NCBI RefSeq assembly: GCF_024124905.1
Contig: NZ_JAMXST010000002.1
Span: 248,001 to 312,000 of the forward strand
Direction of reading: 5' to 3'
DNA: 64,000 nt
From: Cellulosimicrobium cellulans
GTDB lineage: Bacteria; Actinomycetota; Actinomycetes; Actinomycetales; Cellulomonadaceae
Made by a program: the position numbers and the translations under genes. The notes beneath the pieces are model-generated. The model was not told where the DNA came from and did no database searches. It saw only the letters and a list, made by a program, of their open reading frames with translations. Positions 16,859 through 28,730 of this stretch are shown here, in pieces. The first letter of the stretch is position 1. Each line of letters opens with the position of its first letter.

Positions 16859-17311
16859 ATGCTGTGCCCCACCGACCAGACCGTGCTCGTCATGACGGAG
16901 CGCAAGGGCGTGGAGATCGACTACTGCCCGACGTGCCGCGGCGTGTGGCTCGACCGCGGGGAGCTCGACAAGATCATCGACCGCTCGCTGGAGAGCGAGA
17001 TCGCCGCCGAGGCCGCGGGTCCGGCCGCTGCGGCGGCCCCGGTCGGGTCCCCGGCCGCCCCCGCCCCGACGTCGTACCCGCCGGCGCCCGCCGCGGACTA
17101 CGGCACGCCCGGCTACGGCGAGCGCCGCGACGACCGCCGGTATGACGACCGCGACCGCTACCGGAACGACCAGTACGGCGACGACCGCTACCGCGACGAC
17201 CGCTACCGCGACGACCGCGACCGGCGCTACGACGGGCGCGACGGCTACGACCCTCGCTACCGCAAGCGGAAGAAGAAGGAGTCGTGGCTCGAGGACCTCT
17301 TCGACTTCTGA
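16859..17311 (+). CDS. TFIIB-type zinc-ribbon protein with Asp/Arg/Tyr-rich tail
   Basis: 150 residues. Residues 1-45 are a zf-TFIIB ribbon: Cys3, then YCPTCRGVWLDRGELDKII with Cys23 and Cys26, the classic pattern of this small family (the fourth ligand is probably supplied by a non-Cys residue). An Ala/Pro linker follows (about 50-85), then a repetitive low-complexity tract of RYDDR/RYRDD type units (about 90-130) encoded by near-identical 12-base DNA units, ending in a basic KRKKKE patch and an acidic aromatic tail WLEDLFDF. ATG 16859 follows GCGGAGGA. The family is widespread; molecular role unknown. The repeat tract probably varies in length between strains. Confidence 0.8.
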   Translation: MLCPTDQTVLVMTERKGVEIDYCPTCRGVWLDRGELDKIIDRSLESEIAAEAAGPAAAAAPVGSPAAPAPTSYPPAPAADYGTPGYGERRDDRRYDDRDRYRNDQYGDDRYRDDRYRDDRDRRYDGRDGYDPRYRKRKKKESWLEDLFDF

Positions 17312-17336
17312 CGCGGCCCGTGGTCGACTGTCCCGC

Positions 17337-18107
17337 GTGACCGTCCTCGACTCGTTCTCGCTCGTCGGCCGCACGGCCCTGCTCACCGGCGGGAGCCGGG
17401 GGATCGGGCGTGCCGTCGCCCACGCGCTCGGCGAGGCCGGGGCGCGGGTCGCGCTCACCGCGACCACGACGCGGGCCGCGCAGGACGCGGCCGCCGCGCT
17501 GCGGGCGGACGGGATCGACGCGCGCGGGTACGCGCTCGACGTGACGGACCGCGCGCAGGTCGACGACGTCGTCAGGCGCGCGGCCGCGGACCTCGGGACG
17601 GTCGACGTGCTCGTCAACAACGCGGGGATCTCGATCGGCGGGGCGGCGCTCGAGATCGACGACGACGTGTGGCACCGCACGCTCGCGACGAACCTCGACG
17701 GCGTCTGGTACTGCTCGCGCGCGGTGGCCCGCGCCCTGGTCGCCGACGGGCGTCCGGGGACGATCGTCAACGTCGGCTCGATGTCGGCGTCGATCGTCAA
17801 CCGGCCGCGCTGGCAGCCCGCCTACCTCGCGTCCAAGGCGGCGGTGCACCAGCTCACCAAGGGCCTCGCCGCCGAGTGGGCGCCGCACGGCATCCGCGTC
17901 AACGCCGTCGCGCCCGGGTACGTGCGCACCGAGGCGTCGCCCGTCGACCAGCCCGAGTACTACGACGACTGCGTCGCGCCCGCCGCCATGCGGCGCTGGG
18001 CCGAGCCCGAGGAGATCGGCCCGCCCGTCGTGTTCCTCGCGAGCGCGGCCTCGAGCTTCATGACCGGCGCGGTCGTGACGGTCGACGGCGGCTACACCCT
18101 GTTCTGA
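17337..18107 (+). CDS. Short-chain dehydrogenase/reductase
   Basis: 256-residue classical SDR. Cofactor loop LLTGGSRGIGRAVA (about 15-28), LVNNAGISIG, catalytic Ser in VNVGSMSASIVNRP, Tyr and Lys in AYLASKAAVHQLTKG, and VNAVAPGYVRT followed by GAVVTVDGGYT. The sequence is closest in style to polyol or sugar-acid dehydrogenases (gluconate 5-dehydrogenase, arabinitol or threitol type). GTG 17337 is 26 bases after the zinc-ribbon gene, with no clear ribosome site, so its start and co-transcription are uncertain. It is followed after 21 bases by a transporter. Confidence 0.88.
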   Translation: MTVLDSFSLVGRTALLTGGSRGIGRAVAHALGEAGARVALTATTTRAAQDAAAALRADGIDARGYALDVTDRAQVDDVVRRAAADLGTVDVLVNNAGISIGGAALEIDDDVWHRTLATNLDGVWYCSRAVARALVADGRPGTIVNVGSMSASIVNRPRWQPAYLASKAAVHQLTKGLAAEWAPHGIRVNAVAPGYVRTEASPVDQPEYYDDCVAPAAMRRWAEPEEIGPPVVFLASAASSFMTGAVVTVDGGYTLF

Positions 18108-18128
18108 CCCGGGCTAGGCTCGGTCCCC

Positions 18129-19115
18129 GTGCGTGCAGTCCTGAGCAGGTGGGTCGACCCGTTCGTCGTCACGCTGCTCGTCGTGCTCGTGCTCGGGCTC
18201 GTCGTGCCGGTGGGGCCGGGCGCGCAGCGCGTGGTCGACGTCGTCGCGGACGTCGCGGTCACGGTCCTCTTCCTCGTCTACGGCATGCGCCTGTCCACGC
18301 GCGAGGTGTGGGCGGGACTGCGGAACTGGCGCCTCCAGGGCGGGATCCTCGCGGCGACGTACGTCGTCTTCCCGGTGCTCGGGCTCGTCACGGCGTGGGC
18401 GATCGAGCCGCTCGTCGGGGCGCCGCTCGCCGCGGGCGTGCTCTACCTGTCCCTGCTGCCCTCGACCGTGCAGTCGTCCGTCGCGTTCACGTCGGTCGCG
18501 CGCGGCAACGTCGCCGGGGCGATCTGCGGGGCGACCGTCTCGAACGTCGCCGGGATGATCGTCACGCCGCTGCTCGTGCTCTGGCTCATGAGCGGTCCCG
18601 GCGGCGCGGCCGGGGGCGCCGACGGTCCCACGGGCGGGCTCGGCGGCCTGCGCACGGTGCTGCTCCAGCTCCTGCTGCCGTTCGTCGTCGGGCAGCTCCT
18701 GCAACCGTGGGTCGGGGACTGGGTCCGCGCGCGGCGCTGGCTCACGCTCGGCGTCGACCGCGGCACGATCCTCGTCGTCGTGTTCGGCGCCGTCGCCGCC
18801 GCGTCCTCGGCGGGCGTGTGGTCGAGCGTGTCCGGCTGGTCGATCGTCGCGCTGCTCGTCGTGAGCGCGCTCGTCCTCGCCGCGATGCTCGCGCTCACCT
18901 GGTGGGGTGGGGCGGCCCTGCGGCTCTCGACCGAGGACCGGGTCGCGCTCCTCATGTGCGGGTCCAAGAAGTCGCTCGCCACGGGCCTGCCGATGGCGAG
19001 CGTGCTGTTCCCGGTCGCCGTGGCCGGCGTCGTCGCCGTCCCGGTGATCGTGTTCCACCAGCTCCAGCTCGTCGTCTGCGCCGTCCTCGCGCGGCGCCTC
19101 GCGCTCCGCGACTGA
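18129..19115 (+). CDS. BASS/SBF-family (bile acid:sodium symporter-like) membrane transporter
   Basis: 328 residues with nine to ten hydrophobic segments, of the SBF-like/YfeH branch of the bile acid:Na+ symporter superfamily. Characteristic stretches: VTVLFLVYGMRLSTREVWAG, LLPSTVQSSVAFTSVARGN (crossover region) and LLMCGSKKSLATGLPMASVL, matching the two broken helices of the fold. The substrate is likely an organic anion; it cannot be read from sequence. GTG 18129 is preceded at 18115-18120 by TAGGCT, a -10 box placed for leaderless transcription, so it may have its own promoter in addition to any read-through from the SDR gene. Confidence 0.88.
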   Translation: MRAVLSRWVDPFVVTLLVVLVLGLVVPVGPGAQRVVDVVADVAVTVLFLVYGMRLSTREVWAGLRNWRLQGGILAATYVVFPVLGLVTAWAIEPLVGAPLAAGVLYLSLLPSTVQSSVAFTSVARGNVAGAICGATVSNVAGMIVTPLLVLWLMSGPGGAAGGADGPTGGLGGLRTVLLQLLLPFVVGQLLQPWVGDWVRARRWLTLGVDRGTILVVVFGAVAAASSAGVWSSVSGWSIVALLVVSALVLAAMLALTWWGGAALRLSTEDRVALLMCGSKKSLATGLPMASVLFPVAVAGVVAVPVIVFHQLQLVVCAVLARRLALRD

Positions 19116-19140
19116 CCGCCGGTGCCGGCGGGACCCCGGA

Positions 19141-19599
19141 TCAGGGGCGCGCGGCGACCTGCTCGCGCACCTGGCGCTTGGCGCGCGTGAGCATGCCGTT
19201 CATGCCGCCGATGCGCAGCGGGCTCACGGCCCGCGTGAGGCCGATCGACATGGGGAAGTCGTCCGGCACGTCGAGCACCTCCTGCACCGTCAGGCCCGAC
19301 AGCCCCTGCGCGAGGATCGACGCGAACCCGCGCGTCGTCGGCGCCTCGGCGGGCGCGGTCGCGAAGAAGTGCACGACGCCGTCGTCGTCGACCTCCGCGA
19401 ACGCGCGCACGGGCGACTGGCACTCCTCGATGCGCTCGAGCAGACCGGGCGCGCTCGCGTAGCGCTCCGGGAGGTCGGGCAGCTCGTTCGCGAACTCGAG
19501 CAGGAGCTGGAGGCGCTCGCGCTCCGGCAGCGCGAGGAAGTCAGCGCGGATCTCCGCGAGGGCCGCGGGCAGGGACGAGGCGTCGGACGAGGAGCTCAT
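19141..19599 (-). CDS. sufE: SufE-family sulfur acceptor protein
   Basis: 152-residue SufE-like protein that accepts persulfide sulfur from a cysteine desulfurase or sulfurtransferase. The family pattern LPERERLQLLLEFANELPDLP leads to RIEECQSPVRAFAEVDDDG with the active Cys at about residue 59, then LAQGLSGLTVQEVLDVPDDF and IGLTRAVSPLRIGGMNGML. Length is typical. ATG 19599 is the family start. It lies 169 bases downstream of the sulfurtransferase gene on the same strand, a conserved pairing in actinobacteria; the gap holds no clear gene or strong hairpin. Confidence 0.92.
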   Translation of the reverse strand: MSSSSDASSLPAALAEIRADFLALPERERLQLLLEFANELPDLPERYASAPGLLERIEECQSPVRAFAEVDDDGVVHFFATAPAEAPTTRGFASILAQGLSGLTVQEVLDVPDDFPMSIGLTRAVSPLRIGGMNGMLTRAKRQVREQVAARP

Positions 19600-19768
19600 G
19601 GTGTCGATCCTTGCATCGGGGGCGGGCGGCCGGGACCTGGTCCCACCGTGCGGAACGCCCGACGCGCTCGCCGTATGCCCGGCGGCAGACGCCGTCGGCG
19701 CGCGGCGGGCCCACGAGGGGCCGGCCGCGCGCCGTCGGGCACGCCGGGCGTGAGGTGCGAGCGGTGCG

Positions 19769-20680
19769 TCAGTTGAGCGACGCGGGAGCCTCGCCGGCCT
19801 CCTCGCCCTTGACGATCGGGACGCGCACGGCGTTGCCCCACTCGGTCCACGAGCCGTCGTAGTTGCGCACCTTGTCGAACCCGAGCAGGTAGGTCAGCGC
19901 GAACCACGTGTGGCTCGAGCGCTCGCCGATGCGGCAGTACGTGACGACCTCGTCGTCCGTCGCGAGGCCGAGGCCGCCCTCCTGGTAGATCGCCTCGAGC
20001 TGCTCGCGCGACTTGTACGTGCCGTCCTCCGCGACCGCCGTCGCCCACGGGACGTTGCGCGCCGTCGGGATGTGCCCGCCGCGCAGCACGCCCTCCTCCG
20101 GGTAGTCGGGGATGTGCAGGCGCTCGCCCGTGTACTCCTGCGGAGAGCGGATGTCGACGAGCGGACCGTTGCCGATGTGCGCGAGGACGTCCTCCTTGAA
20201 CGCGCGGATCGTCACGTCGTCGCGCTCGACGACGGGGTACTCGACGGCCTCCGGCGCGGGGACGTCGGTCGTGACCTCGCGGCCCTCCGCGATCCACTTG
20301 CCGCGGCCGCCGTCGAGCAGGCGCACGTCCTCGTGGCCGAACAGCGTGAAGACCCACGCGGCGTACGCGGCCCACCAGTTGTTCTTGTCGCCGTAGACGA
20401 CGATCGTCGTGTCGCGGCCGATGCCCTTGTCGCCGAGGAGCTGCGCGAAGCCCTTGCCGTCGATGTAGTCGCGCGTGTCGGGGTCGTTGAGGTCCGTGTG
20501 CCAGTCGATCTTCACCGCGCCCGGGATGTGGCCCGTCTCGTACAGCAGCACGTCCTCGTCGGACTCGACGACGACGATGCCCGGCTGACCGAGGTGCTCG
20601 GCGAGCCAGTCCGTGCTCACGAGGCGGTCGGGGTGGGCGTACTGGGTGATCTTCTCGGTGGTGTCGAGCGGTGCGGGCAT
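19769..20680 (-). CDS. sseA: Thiosulfate sulfurtransferase (rhodanese)
   Basis: 303-residue two-domain rhodanese that moves sulfane sulfur from thiosulfate or mercaptopyruvate to an acceptor. Domain 1 (about 20-135) is the inactive rhodanese fold with [11 protein letters not shown]; domain 2 (about 155-290) has [11 protein letters not shown] and the active loop [15 protein letters not shown] with catalytic Cys249. The CRIGERS loop is the actinobacterial CysA/SseA type. ATG 20680 follows GGAGGAC. It is probably co-transcribed with sufE, so the two may hand sulfur on for Fe-S or Moco sulfuration; the latter is a guess. Confidence 0.93.
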   Translation of the reverse strand: MPAPLDTTEKITQYAHPDRLVSTDWLAEHLGQPGIVVVESDEDVLLYETGHIPGAVKIDWHTDLNDPDTRDYIDGKGFAQLLGDKGIGRDTTIVVYGDKNNWWAAYAAWVFTLFGHEDVRLLDGGRGKWIAEGREVTTDVPAPEAVEYPVVERDDVTIRAFKEDVLAHIGNGPLVDIRSPQEYTGERLHIPDYPEEGVLRGGHIPTARNVPWATAVAEDGTYKSREQLEAIYQEGGLGLATDDEVVTYCRIGERSSHTWFALTYLLGFDKVRNYDGSWTEWGNAVRVPIVKGEEAGEAPASLN

Positions 20681-20837
20681 GGTGTCCTCCGTGCGGCGGG
20701 AGCTGGGGTGTCCGAGGTGGTGGTCCGTCCGATCGTCAGGCTAGGTCGGCTGTCCGCATCACGGAAGGCCCGTCGCGCATGCTGAGACGGTGTAAACGCA
20801 GGCTGCCGACGGGCTCGCACCCCGTCAGACTGGACCC

Positions 20838-21365
20838 GTGGTCGGCGTCGTCCCGGACCGGGTCCAGCGTGCCGTCGCGCTGCTCGACCTGCGCGGCGAC
20901 GAGGTCGTGCTCGAGATCGGGCCGGGGCCCGGCGCGGCCGCCGAGCTGGTCCTCGCGCGCCACCCCGGTGTGCGCTACGTCGCGGTCGACCGGTCCGCGA
21001 CGGCCGTCGCTCGCACGACCGCCCGCAACCGCGCCGCGGTCGACCGCGGCCGGCTCGTCGTGCGGCAGGGGGACGTCACGGACCCTGACCTCGCCGACAC
21101 CGTCGGTGGCCCGTTCGACGTCGTCCTCGCGGTGAACGTCAACGTCTTCTGGACCCGCGCGGCATGCACGGAGGCGAGCGCGCTCGCGGCCCTGCTCGTC
21201 CCGGGCGGCGCGCTCTGGCTGGTCTACGAGACGCCGGGTGGAGACGACGGCCGTGTCCTCGACGGCGTCTGCGCGTCGCTCGCCGTCCCCGGGCTGGGCG
21301 CGCCGGTCGTCGTGCGCGAGGGCGTGGTGGCCGTCGGGGCCCGACGCTCGCGCGCCGGGTGGTGA
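20838..21365 (+). CDS. Class I SAM-dependent methyltransferase
   Basis: 175-residue small Rossmann methyltransferase. Motif I is VVLEIGPGPGAAAEL (about 23-37); VRYVAVDRSATAV supplies the acidic ribose contact; VVRQGDVTDPDL is motif II and VVLAVNVNVFW the post-I strand, followed by LVPGGALWLVYE. The substrate is unknown; the closest styles are small unassigned actinobacterial methyltransferases. GTG 20838 has CAGACT seven bases upstream, suggesting leaderless transcription. It converges on the aminotransferase gene, 12 bases apart. Confidence 0.8.
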   Translation: MVGVVPDRVQRAVALLDLRGDEVVLEIGPGPGAAAELVLARHPGVRYVAVDRSATAVARTTARNRAAVDRGRLVVRQGDVTDPDLADTVGGPFDVVLAVNVNVFWTRAACTEASALAALLVPGGALWLVYETPGGDDGRVLDGVCASLAVPGLGAPVVVREGVVAVGARRSRAGW

Positions 21366-21377
21366 CCCGGGAGCGGC

Positions 21378-23826
<2,449 letters not shown>

Positions 23827-23886
23827 CGGGCCGACGGGCGCGCCCTACACTGGGCCCCAGCACCGCACGACGACGTGGGAGGTCCC

Positions 23887-25197
23887 GTGCCGCGCACTCT
23901 CGCACCGCCGCTGCGCTCGGACGCGCACCCGCGCCGCCCCGGCGCGCGCCGCGACGCCCGCTCGGTCCGTGCCGCCTACCGTTCCTTCCTCGTCGACGGC
24001 GTGCTCCCGCCCGGCATCCACCCCGTGGTGGCCGACTCGTGGCGCCGGTCCGTGCACAGCGGCGTCGACCCCGAGGGTCCGCGCACCGGCTCCGGGCTCG
24101 CCCACGACGACCTCGTCGCCTACCGCGACGCCCACCCGCTGGCGTCCGTCATGCCGGTGGTGCGCGAGCTCGTCGTCGACGCCGCGGCCGACGACGGCCT
24201 GGCCGTCGCGGTGTCCGACGACGCGGGCCGGCTCCTGTGGGTCGAGGGCAGCCGCTCCCTGCGGGACGCCGTCGAGCGCGTCGGGTTCGTCGAGGGGTCG
24301 GTGTGGCGCGAGGAGCGCGTCGGGACGAACGCGCCCGGCACCGCGCTCGCCGCACGCCGCGCCGTGCAGGTCCTCGGCGCCGAGCACTTCTCGCGCCCCG
24401 TCCAGGCGTTCAGCTGCACGGCGGTCCCCATCCACGAGCCCGGGACCGGCCGCGTCCTCGGCGTCCTCGACGTCACGGGCCGGCAGTCGGCCGCCTCGGG
24501 CGTCGTGCTCTCGCTCGTGCGCGCCACGGTGCTGAGCCTCGAGCGTGAGCTGGCCCAGCGCGCGGCGGCGCCGACGACCGACGGCACCGGGGCCGTCCCC
24601 GCGCCACCGCACGACGGCGCGCCCGAGCTGCTCGTGCTCGGGTCGTCGCCCGTCCTCCGCGCCCCGGACGGCCTCGGGCACCGCCTCTCCCTGCGGCACG
24701 CCGAGATCCTCGCGCTGCTCGCGGTGCACCCGCGCGGCCTGTCCGCGGACGAGCTCGCCGTGCTCCTGCACCCGGGCCACCTCTCCGACGTCACGGTGCG
24801 CGCCGAGGTCTCGCGCCTGCGCCGCGTCGCCGGCCCGCTCCTCGCCGGGTCCCGCCCGTACCGCCTCGCGCGCCCGCTGCGCACGGACGCGGACGACGTG
24901 CGCGACCTGCTCGCCGTCGGCGACGTCCGGGGAGCGATCGCCGCCTATCGCGCGCCGCTCCTCCCGCGCTCCGGCGCGCCCGCCGTCGAGCGGCTGCGTG
25001 CCGAGCTCGCGGCCGAGCTCCGCACGGCCGCCGTCTCCGCGCGCGACGCCGACGTCCTCGACGCCTGGACCCGCACCGACGACGGCGCCGAGGACCACAC
25101 GGCGTGGACCCTCCTCCAGGGCCTCGCCGACCCCGGGAGCCCGCGCTGGGTCCGCGCGCGCGCCCACCTCGACCTCCTCGACGACGACCTGGGCTGA
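23887..25197 (+). CDS. GAF-domain regulator of the aldehyde dehydrogenase operon (AcoR-like, no AAA domain)
   Basis: 436 residues. The N-terminus is AcoR-like (VRAAYRSFLVDGVLPPGIHPVVADSWRRS), followed by a GAF sensor (about 80-225) with VSDDAGRLLWVEGSRSLRDA, EGSVWREERVGTNAPGTAL and FSCTAVPIHEPGTGRVLGVLD. The sigma-54 AAA+ and Fis domains of true AcoR are absent; instead residues about 260-330 look like a winged helix (LRHAEILALLAVHPRGLSAD, TVRAEVSRLRRVAGPLLAG) of the kind used with sigma-70. GTG 23887 sits close behind GGAGGT. It lies 150 bases upstream of an aldehyde dehydrogenase, an arrangement repeated in many actinobacteria, and probably activates it in response to an alcohol or aldehyde. 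Confidence 0.82.
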   Translation: MPRTLAPPLRSDAHPRRPGARRDARSVRAAYRSFLVDGVLPPGIHPVVADSWRRSVHSGVDPEGPRTGSGLAHDDLVAYRDAHPLASVMPVVRELVVDAAADDGLAVAVSDDAGRLLWVEGSRSLRDAVERVGFVEGSVWREERVGTNAPGTALAARRAVQVLGAEHFSRPVQAFSCTAVPIHEPGTGRVLGVLDVTGRQSAASGVVLSLVRATVLSLERELAQRAAAPTTDGTGAVPAPPHDGAPELLVLGSSPVLRAPDGLGHRLSLRHAEILALLAVHPRGLSADELAVLLHPGHLSDVTVRAEVSRLRRVAGPLLAGSRPYRLARPLRTDADDVRDLLAVGDVRGAIAAYRAPLLPRSGAPAVERLRAELAAELRTAAVSARDADVLDAWTRTDDGAEDHTAWTLLQGLADPGSPRWVRARAHLDLLDDDLG

Positions 25198-25210
25198 CCG
25201 CCCGCAGCGC

Positions 25211-25244
25211 TGCAACGGTCGTGCAACCCTCCGGCGCCTAGCGT
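25211..25244 (+). promoter_or_regulatory. Promoter with TGCAAC direct repeats before the aldehyde dehydrogenase
   Basis: TGCAAC occurs at 25211-25216 and 25222-25227, exactly 11 bases apart (one helical turn), upstream of a -10-like TAGCGT at 25239-25244. Repeats on one helix face near the -35 position suggest activator contacts, probably with the GAF regulator encoded upstream. Confidence 0.45.
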
Positions 25245-25347
25245 CGTGCCACGGCGCGACGAGGCGCCGTGCCGCGCACCGCCGTCGGGCATCTCCCGCC
25301 CGGCCTCCCTGGGGGCGCGGCGAGCCAGCACTGCGAGGAGGCAGACG

Positions 25348-26871
<1,524 letters not shown>

Positions 26872-26886
26872 CCCTCGCTCCCTACC

Positions 26887-26949
26887 CCGCCGAACACGGG
26901 GTTGCTGTCGCTCTGATGTCCGGAAAGACAGCAACCCCGTTCTCGGCGG
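26887..26949. repeat. Capped hairpin after the aldehyde dehydrogenase gene
   Basis: A 23-bp stem with two mismatches: 26887-26909 against 26927-26949, 17-base loop. The inner part (GGGGTTGCTGTC) is perfect and the outer ends are CCGCCGAAC and TCTCGGCGG. It can end the ALDH transcript, but DUF779 follows in the same direction, so it may rather set the ratio of the two. It shares its GCCGAAC-type cap with 9016-9081, 33595-33639 and 55709-55768. Confidence 0.6.
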
Positions 26950-26988
26950 CGCGCATTCTCGTTCTCGTCCCGTGCCCAGGAGGTCCTC

Positions 26989-27438
26989 GTGCCCGACGAC
27001 GTCCCCTCGCCTCACTCGGACCGCTCACCTGCGGGGCGAGTCGCGCTCACCGACGACGCCGCGGCGCTGCTCGCGCGGCTGCGGCCGGTCCACGGCGAGC
27101 TCATGTTCCACCAGTCCGGCGGGTGCTGCGACGGGTCGTCGCCCATGTGCTACCCGCAGGGCGACTTCCTGCTCGGCGACGCCGACGTGCACCTCGGCGA
27201 CCTCGCCGTCGTCCCGGACGACGGCGGACCGGGCGAGCCCGGCGGCGCGTGCGCGTTCACGGTGCCCGTGTGGATGAGCCGTGCGCAGTTCGAGTACTGG
27301 AAGCACACCCACCTGACGATCGACGTCGTGCCCGGCCGCGGCGCGGGGTTCAGCGTGGAGGCGCCGGAGGGCGTGCGGTTCATCATCCGGTCGCGTCTCC
27401 TCACCGACGACGAGTGGTCGGCGCTCCACGTGTCCTAG
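26989..27438 (+). CDS. DUF779 protein, aldehyde dehydrogenase partner
   Basis: 149-residue DUF779 protein. Diagnostic features: MFHQSGGCCDGSSPMCYPQGDFLLGD with three conserved Cys, DVHLGDLAV, VWMSRAQFEYWKHTHLTIDV and a C-terminal SPEG-like VEAPEGVRFIIRSRLL. No membrane segment. GTG 26989 follows AGGAGG. In many genomes the family accompanies the ALDH upstream; a role as a metal-binding accessory protein is plausible but unproven. Confidence 0.88.
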   Translation: MPDDVPSPHSDRSPAGRVALTDDAAALLARLRPVHGELMFHQSGGCCDGSSPMCYPQGDFLLGDADVHLGDLAVVPDDGGPGEPGGACAFTVPVWMSRAQFEYWKHTHLTIDVVPGRGAGFSVEAPEGVRFIIRSRLLTDDEWSALHVS

Positions 27439-27478
27439 GCTGGGCCACGGCCGCCCAGGACCGGAGAGGAGGGGCGCG

Positions 27479-27763
27479 ATGAACGACCTTCTCGTCGTCG
27501 CGCGCGACGTCGCGTCGGCGCTCGCGCTCCTGCTCGGCACGTCGACCCTCACGGCCACGCTCTTCCTCCTCGGTGCCACCGCCCTCGTCGCGGCCGTGGC
27601 CGTGGTGACCGCACGCTGGGGCGCCCCGCTCGCGCTCGGCGTGGCAGCGCGCCCGGCGGGCCGGCTCCGCGACACGGTCGACGTCGGGCCGGTCGTCACC
27701 CAGAGCGACCCGGACGCACCCGGCCGCGCCCGGCCACGGGCGCCCGGCCGTCTCCTCGGCTGA
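27479..27763 (+). CDS. Small membrane protein (DUF6412-like)
   Basis: 94 residues. Two adjacent hydrophobic segments cover about residues 9-58, separated by a short TARWG turn (SALALLLGTSTLTATLFLLG, then TALVAAVAVV and APLALGVAA). The C-terminus is polar, ending DAPGRARPRAPGRLLG; this Arg/Pro-rich end directly upstream of a YidC homologue matches what I recall of DUF6412 proteins. ATG 27479 follows GGAGAGGAGGGG. Probably co-transcribed with yidC, 122 bases downstream; function unknown. Confidence 0.65.
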   Translation: MNDLLVVARDVASALALLLGTSTLTATLFLLGATALVAAVAVVTARWGAPLALGVAARPAGRLRDTVDVGPVVTQSDPDAPGRARPRAPGRLLG

Positions 27764-27885
27764 TCACCCGGCCGAGGCCTCCCGCACCCGTACCCCGCGC
27801 GCACGACGCCGCGGGCGTGCTCCTGCCTGCCGGCGCAGGGTGATCGGCGAACGCGTACCCCGCACGTTCGACCGAGGACACCACC

Positions 27886-28674
27886 ATGAACCTGCTCGAC
27901 CTCCCGCTCGTCTCCACCGTGCTCGACGCGGCCTACCGTGCCCTGATGGGCCTGTCCCACCTGCTGGAACCCGTCGCCGGAGGAGCGGCCGCCGCCGGGG
28001 CCGTCGTGCTCCTGACGCTCGCCGTCCGCGCCGTGCTCGTCCCCGTGGGCGTGTCGCAGGCGAAGGCGGAGCGTGACCGTGCACGACTCGCGCCCCGGCT
28101 CGCGGAGCTCCAGCGCCGCCACCGCCACGACCCGCAGAAGCTGCAGCGCGCGACGCTCGACCTCTACGCCGCGGAGGGCACGACGCCGTTCGCCGGCTGC
28201 CTGCCGATGCTCGCCCAGGCACCGGTGGTCGGCGTGGTCTACGCGCTGTTCCTCCATGCGCAGATCGCCGGGCACGGCAACGCGCTGCTGGGCCACACGC
28301 TGTGGGGCGCACCCCTCGGTTCGAGCCTCGTCGGCTCGCTCGGTGCGGGTGCGGCGGCCCTCCCGACCCTCGCTGTCGCCGGCGCGGTCGTGCTCCTGAT
28401 CGCGCTCGTCGGGGAGCTGACGCGTCGGGCCAGCCTGCCCGGCGGGCGCCTCGCCGTGCCCCGGACGCCGACCGGCCCCGGCGCGTCGGGAACCCCTGGC
28501 GCCCCGGCGGGACCCGCCCTGCAGAACGCGCTCGGCGCTCTGCAGTTCATGACCGCGGTGATCGCGTGCTTCGTCCCGCTCGCCGCGGGGGTGTACCTGC
28601 TCGTGACGGTGACGTGGACGCTCGTGCAGCGGCTCGTCCTGCGTCGGCGGTACCCGTTCGAGGCGGTCGCCTAG
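27886..28674 (+). CDS. YidC/Oxa1-family membrane protein insertase (short paralogue)
   Basis: 262-residue YidC/Oxa1 protein that would insert proteins into the cytoplasmic membrane. The core is visible: a first helix after VAGGAAAAGAVVLLTLAVRAV with the conserved Arg at RAVLVPVGVSQAKAERD, the cytoplasmic hairpin RLAELQRRHRHDPQKLQRAT, and GTTPFAGCLPMLAQAPVVGVVYALF. It is shorter than the essential actinobacterial YidC beside rnpA and lacks that gene's setting, so it is probably an accessory paralogue. ATG 27886. Confidence 0.85.
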   Translation: MNLLDLPLVSTVLDAAYRALMGLSHLLEPVAGGAAAAGAVVLLTLAVRAVLVPVGVSQAKAERDRARLAPRLAELQRRHRHDPQKLQRATLDLYAAEGTTPFAGCLPMLAQAPVVGVVYALFLHAQIAGHGNALLGHTLWGAPLGSSLVGSLGAGAAALPTLAVAGAVVLLIALVGELTRRASLPGGRLAVPRTPTGPGASGTPGAPAGPALQNALGALQFMTAVIACFVPLAAGVYLLVTVTWTLVQRLVLRRRYPFEAVA

Positions 28675-28681
28675 AGCGACG

Positions 28682-28713
28682 GCGCGGCGGGCCTGGTCAC
28701 GGGCCCGCCGCGC
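28682..28713 (+). terminator. Terminator hairpin after yidC-like gene
   Basis: GCGCGGCGGGCC (28682-28693) pairs perfectly with GGCCCGCCGCGC (28702-28713), 8-base loop, beginning 8 bases after the stop codon. Confidence 0.75.
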
Positions 28714-28730
28714 GTGCGAGGGTGTCGGGT

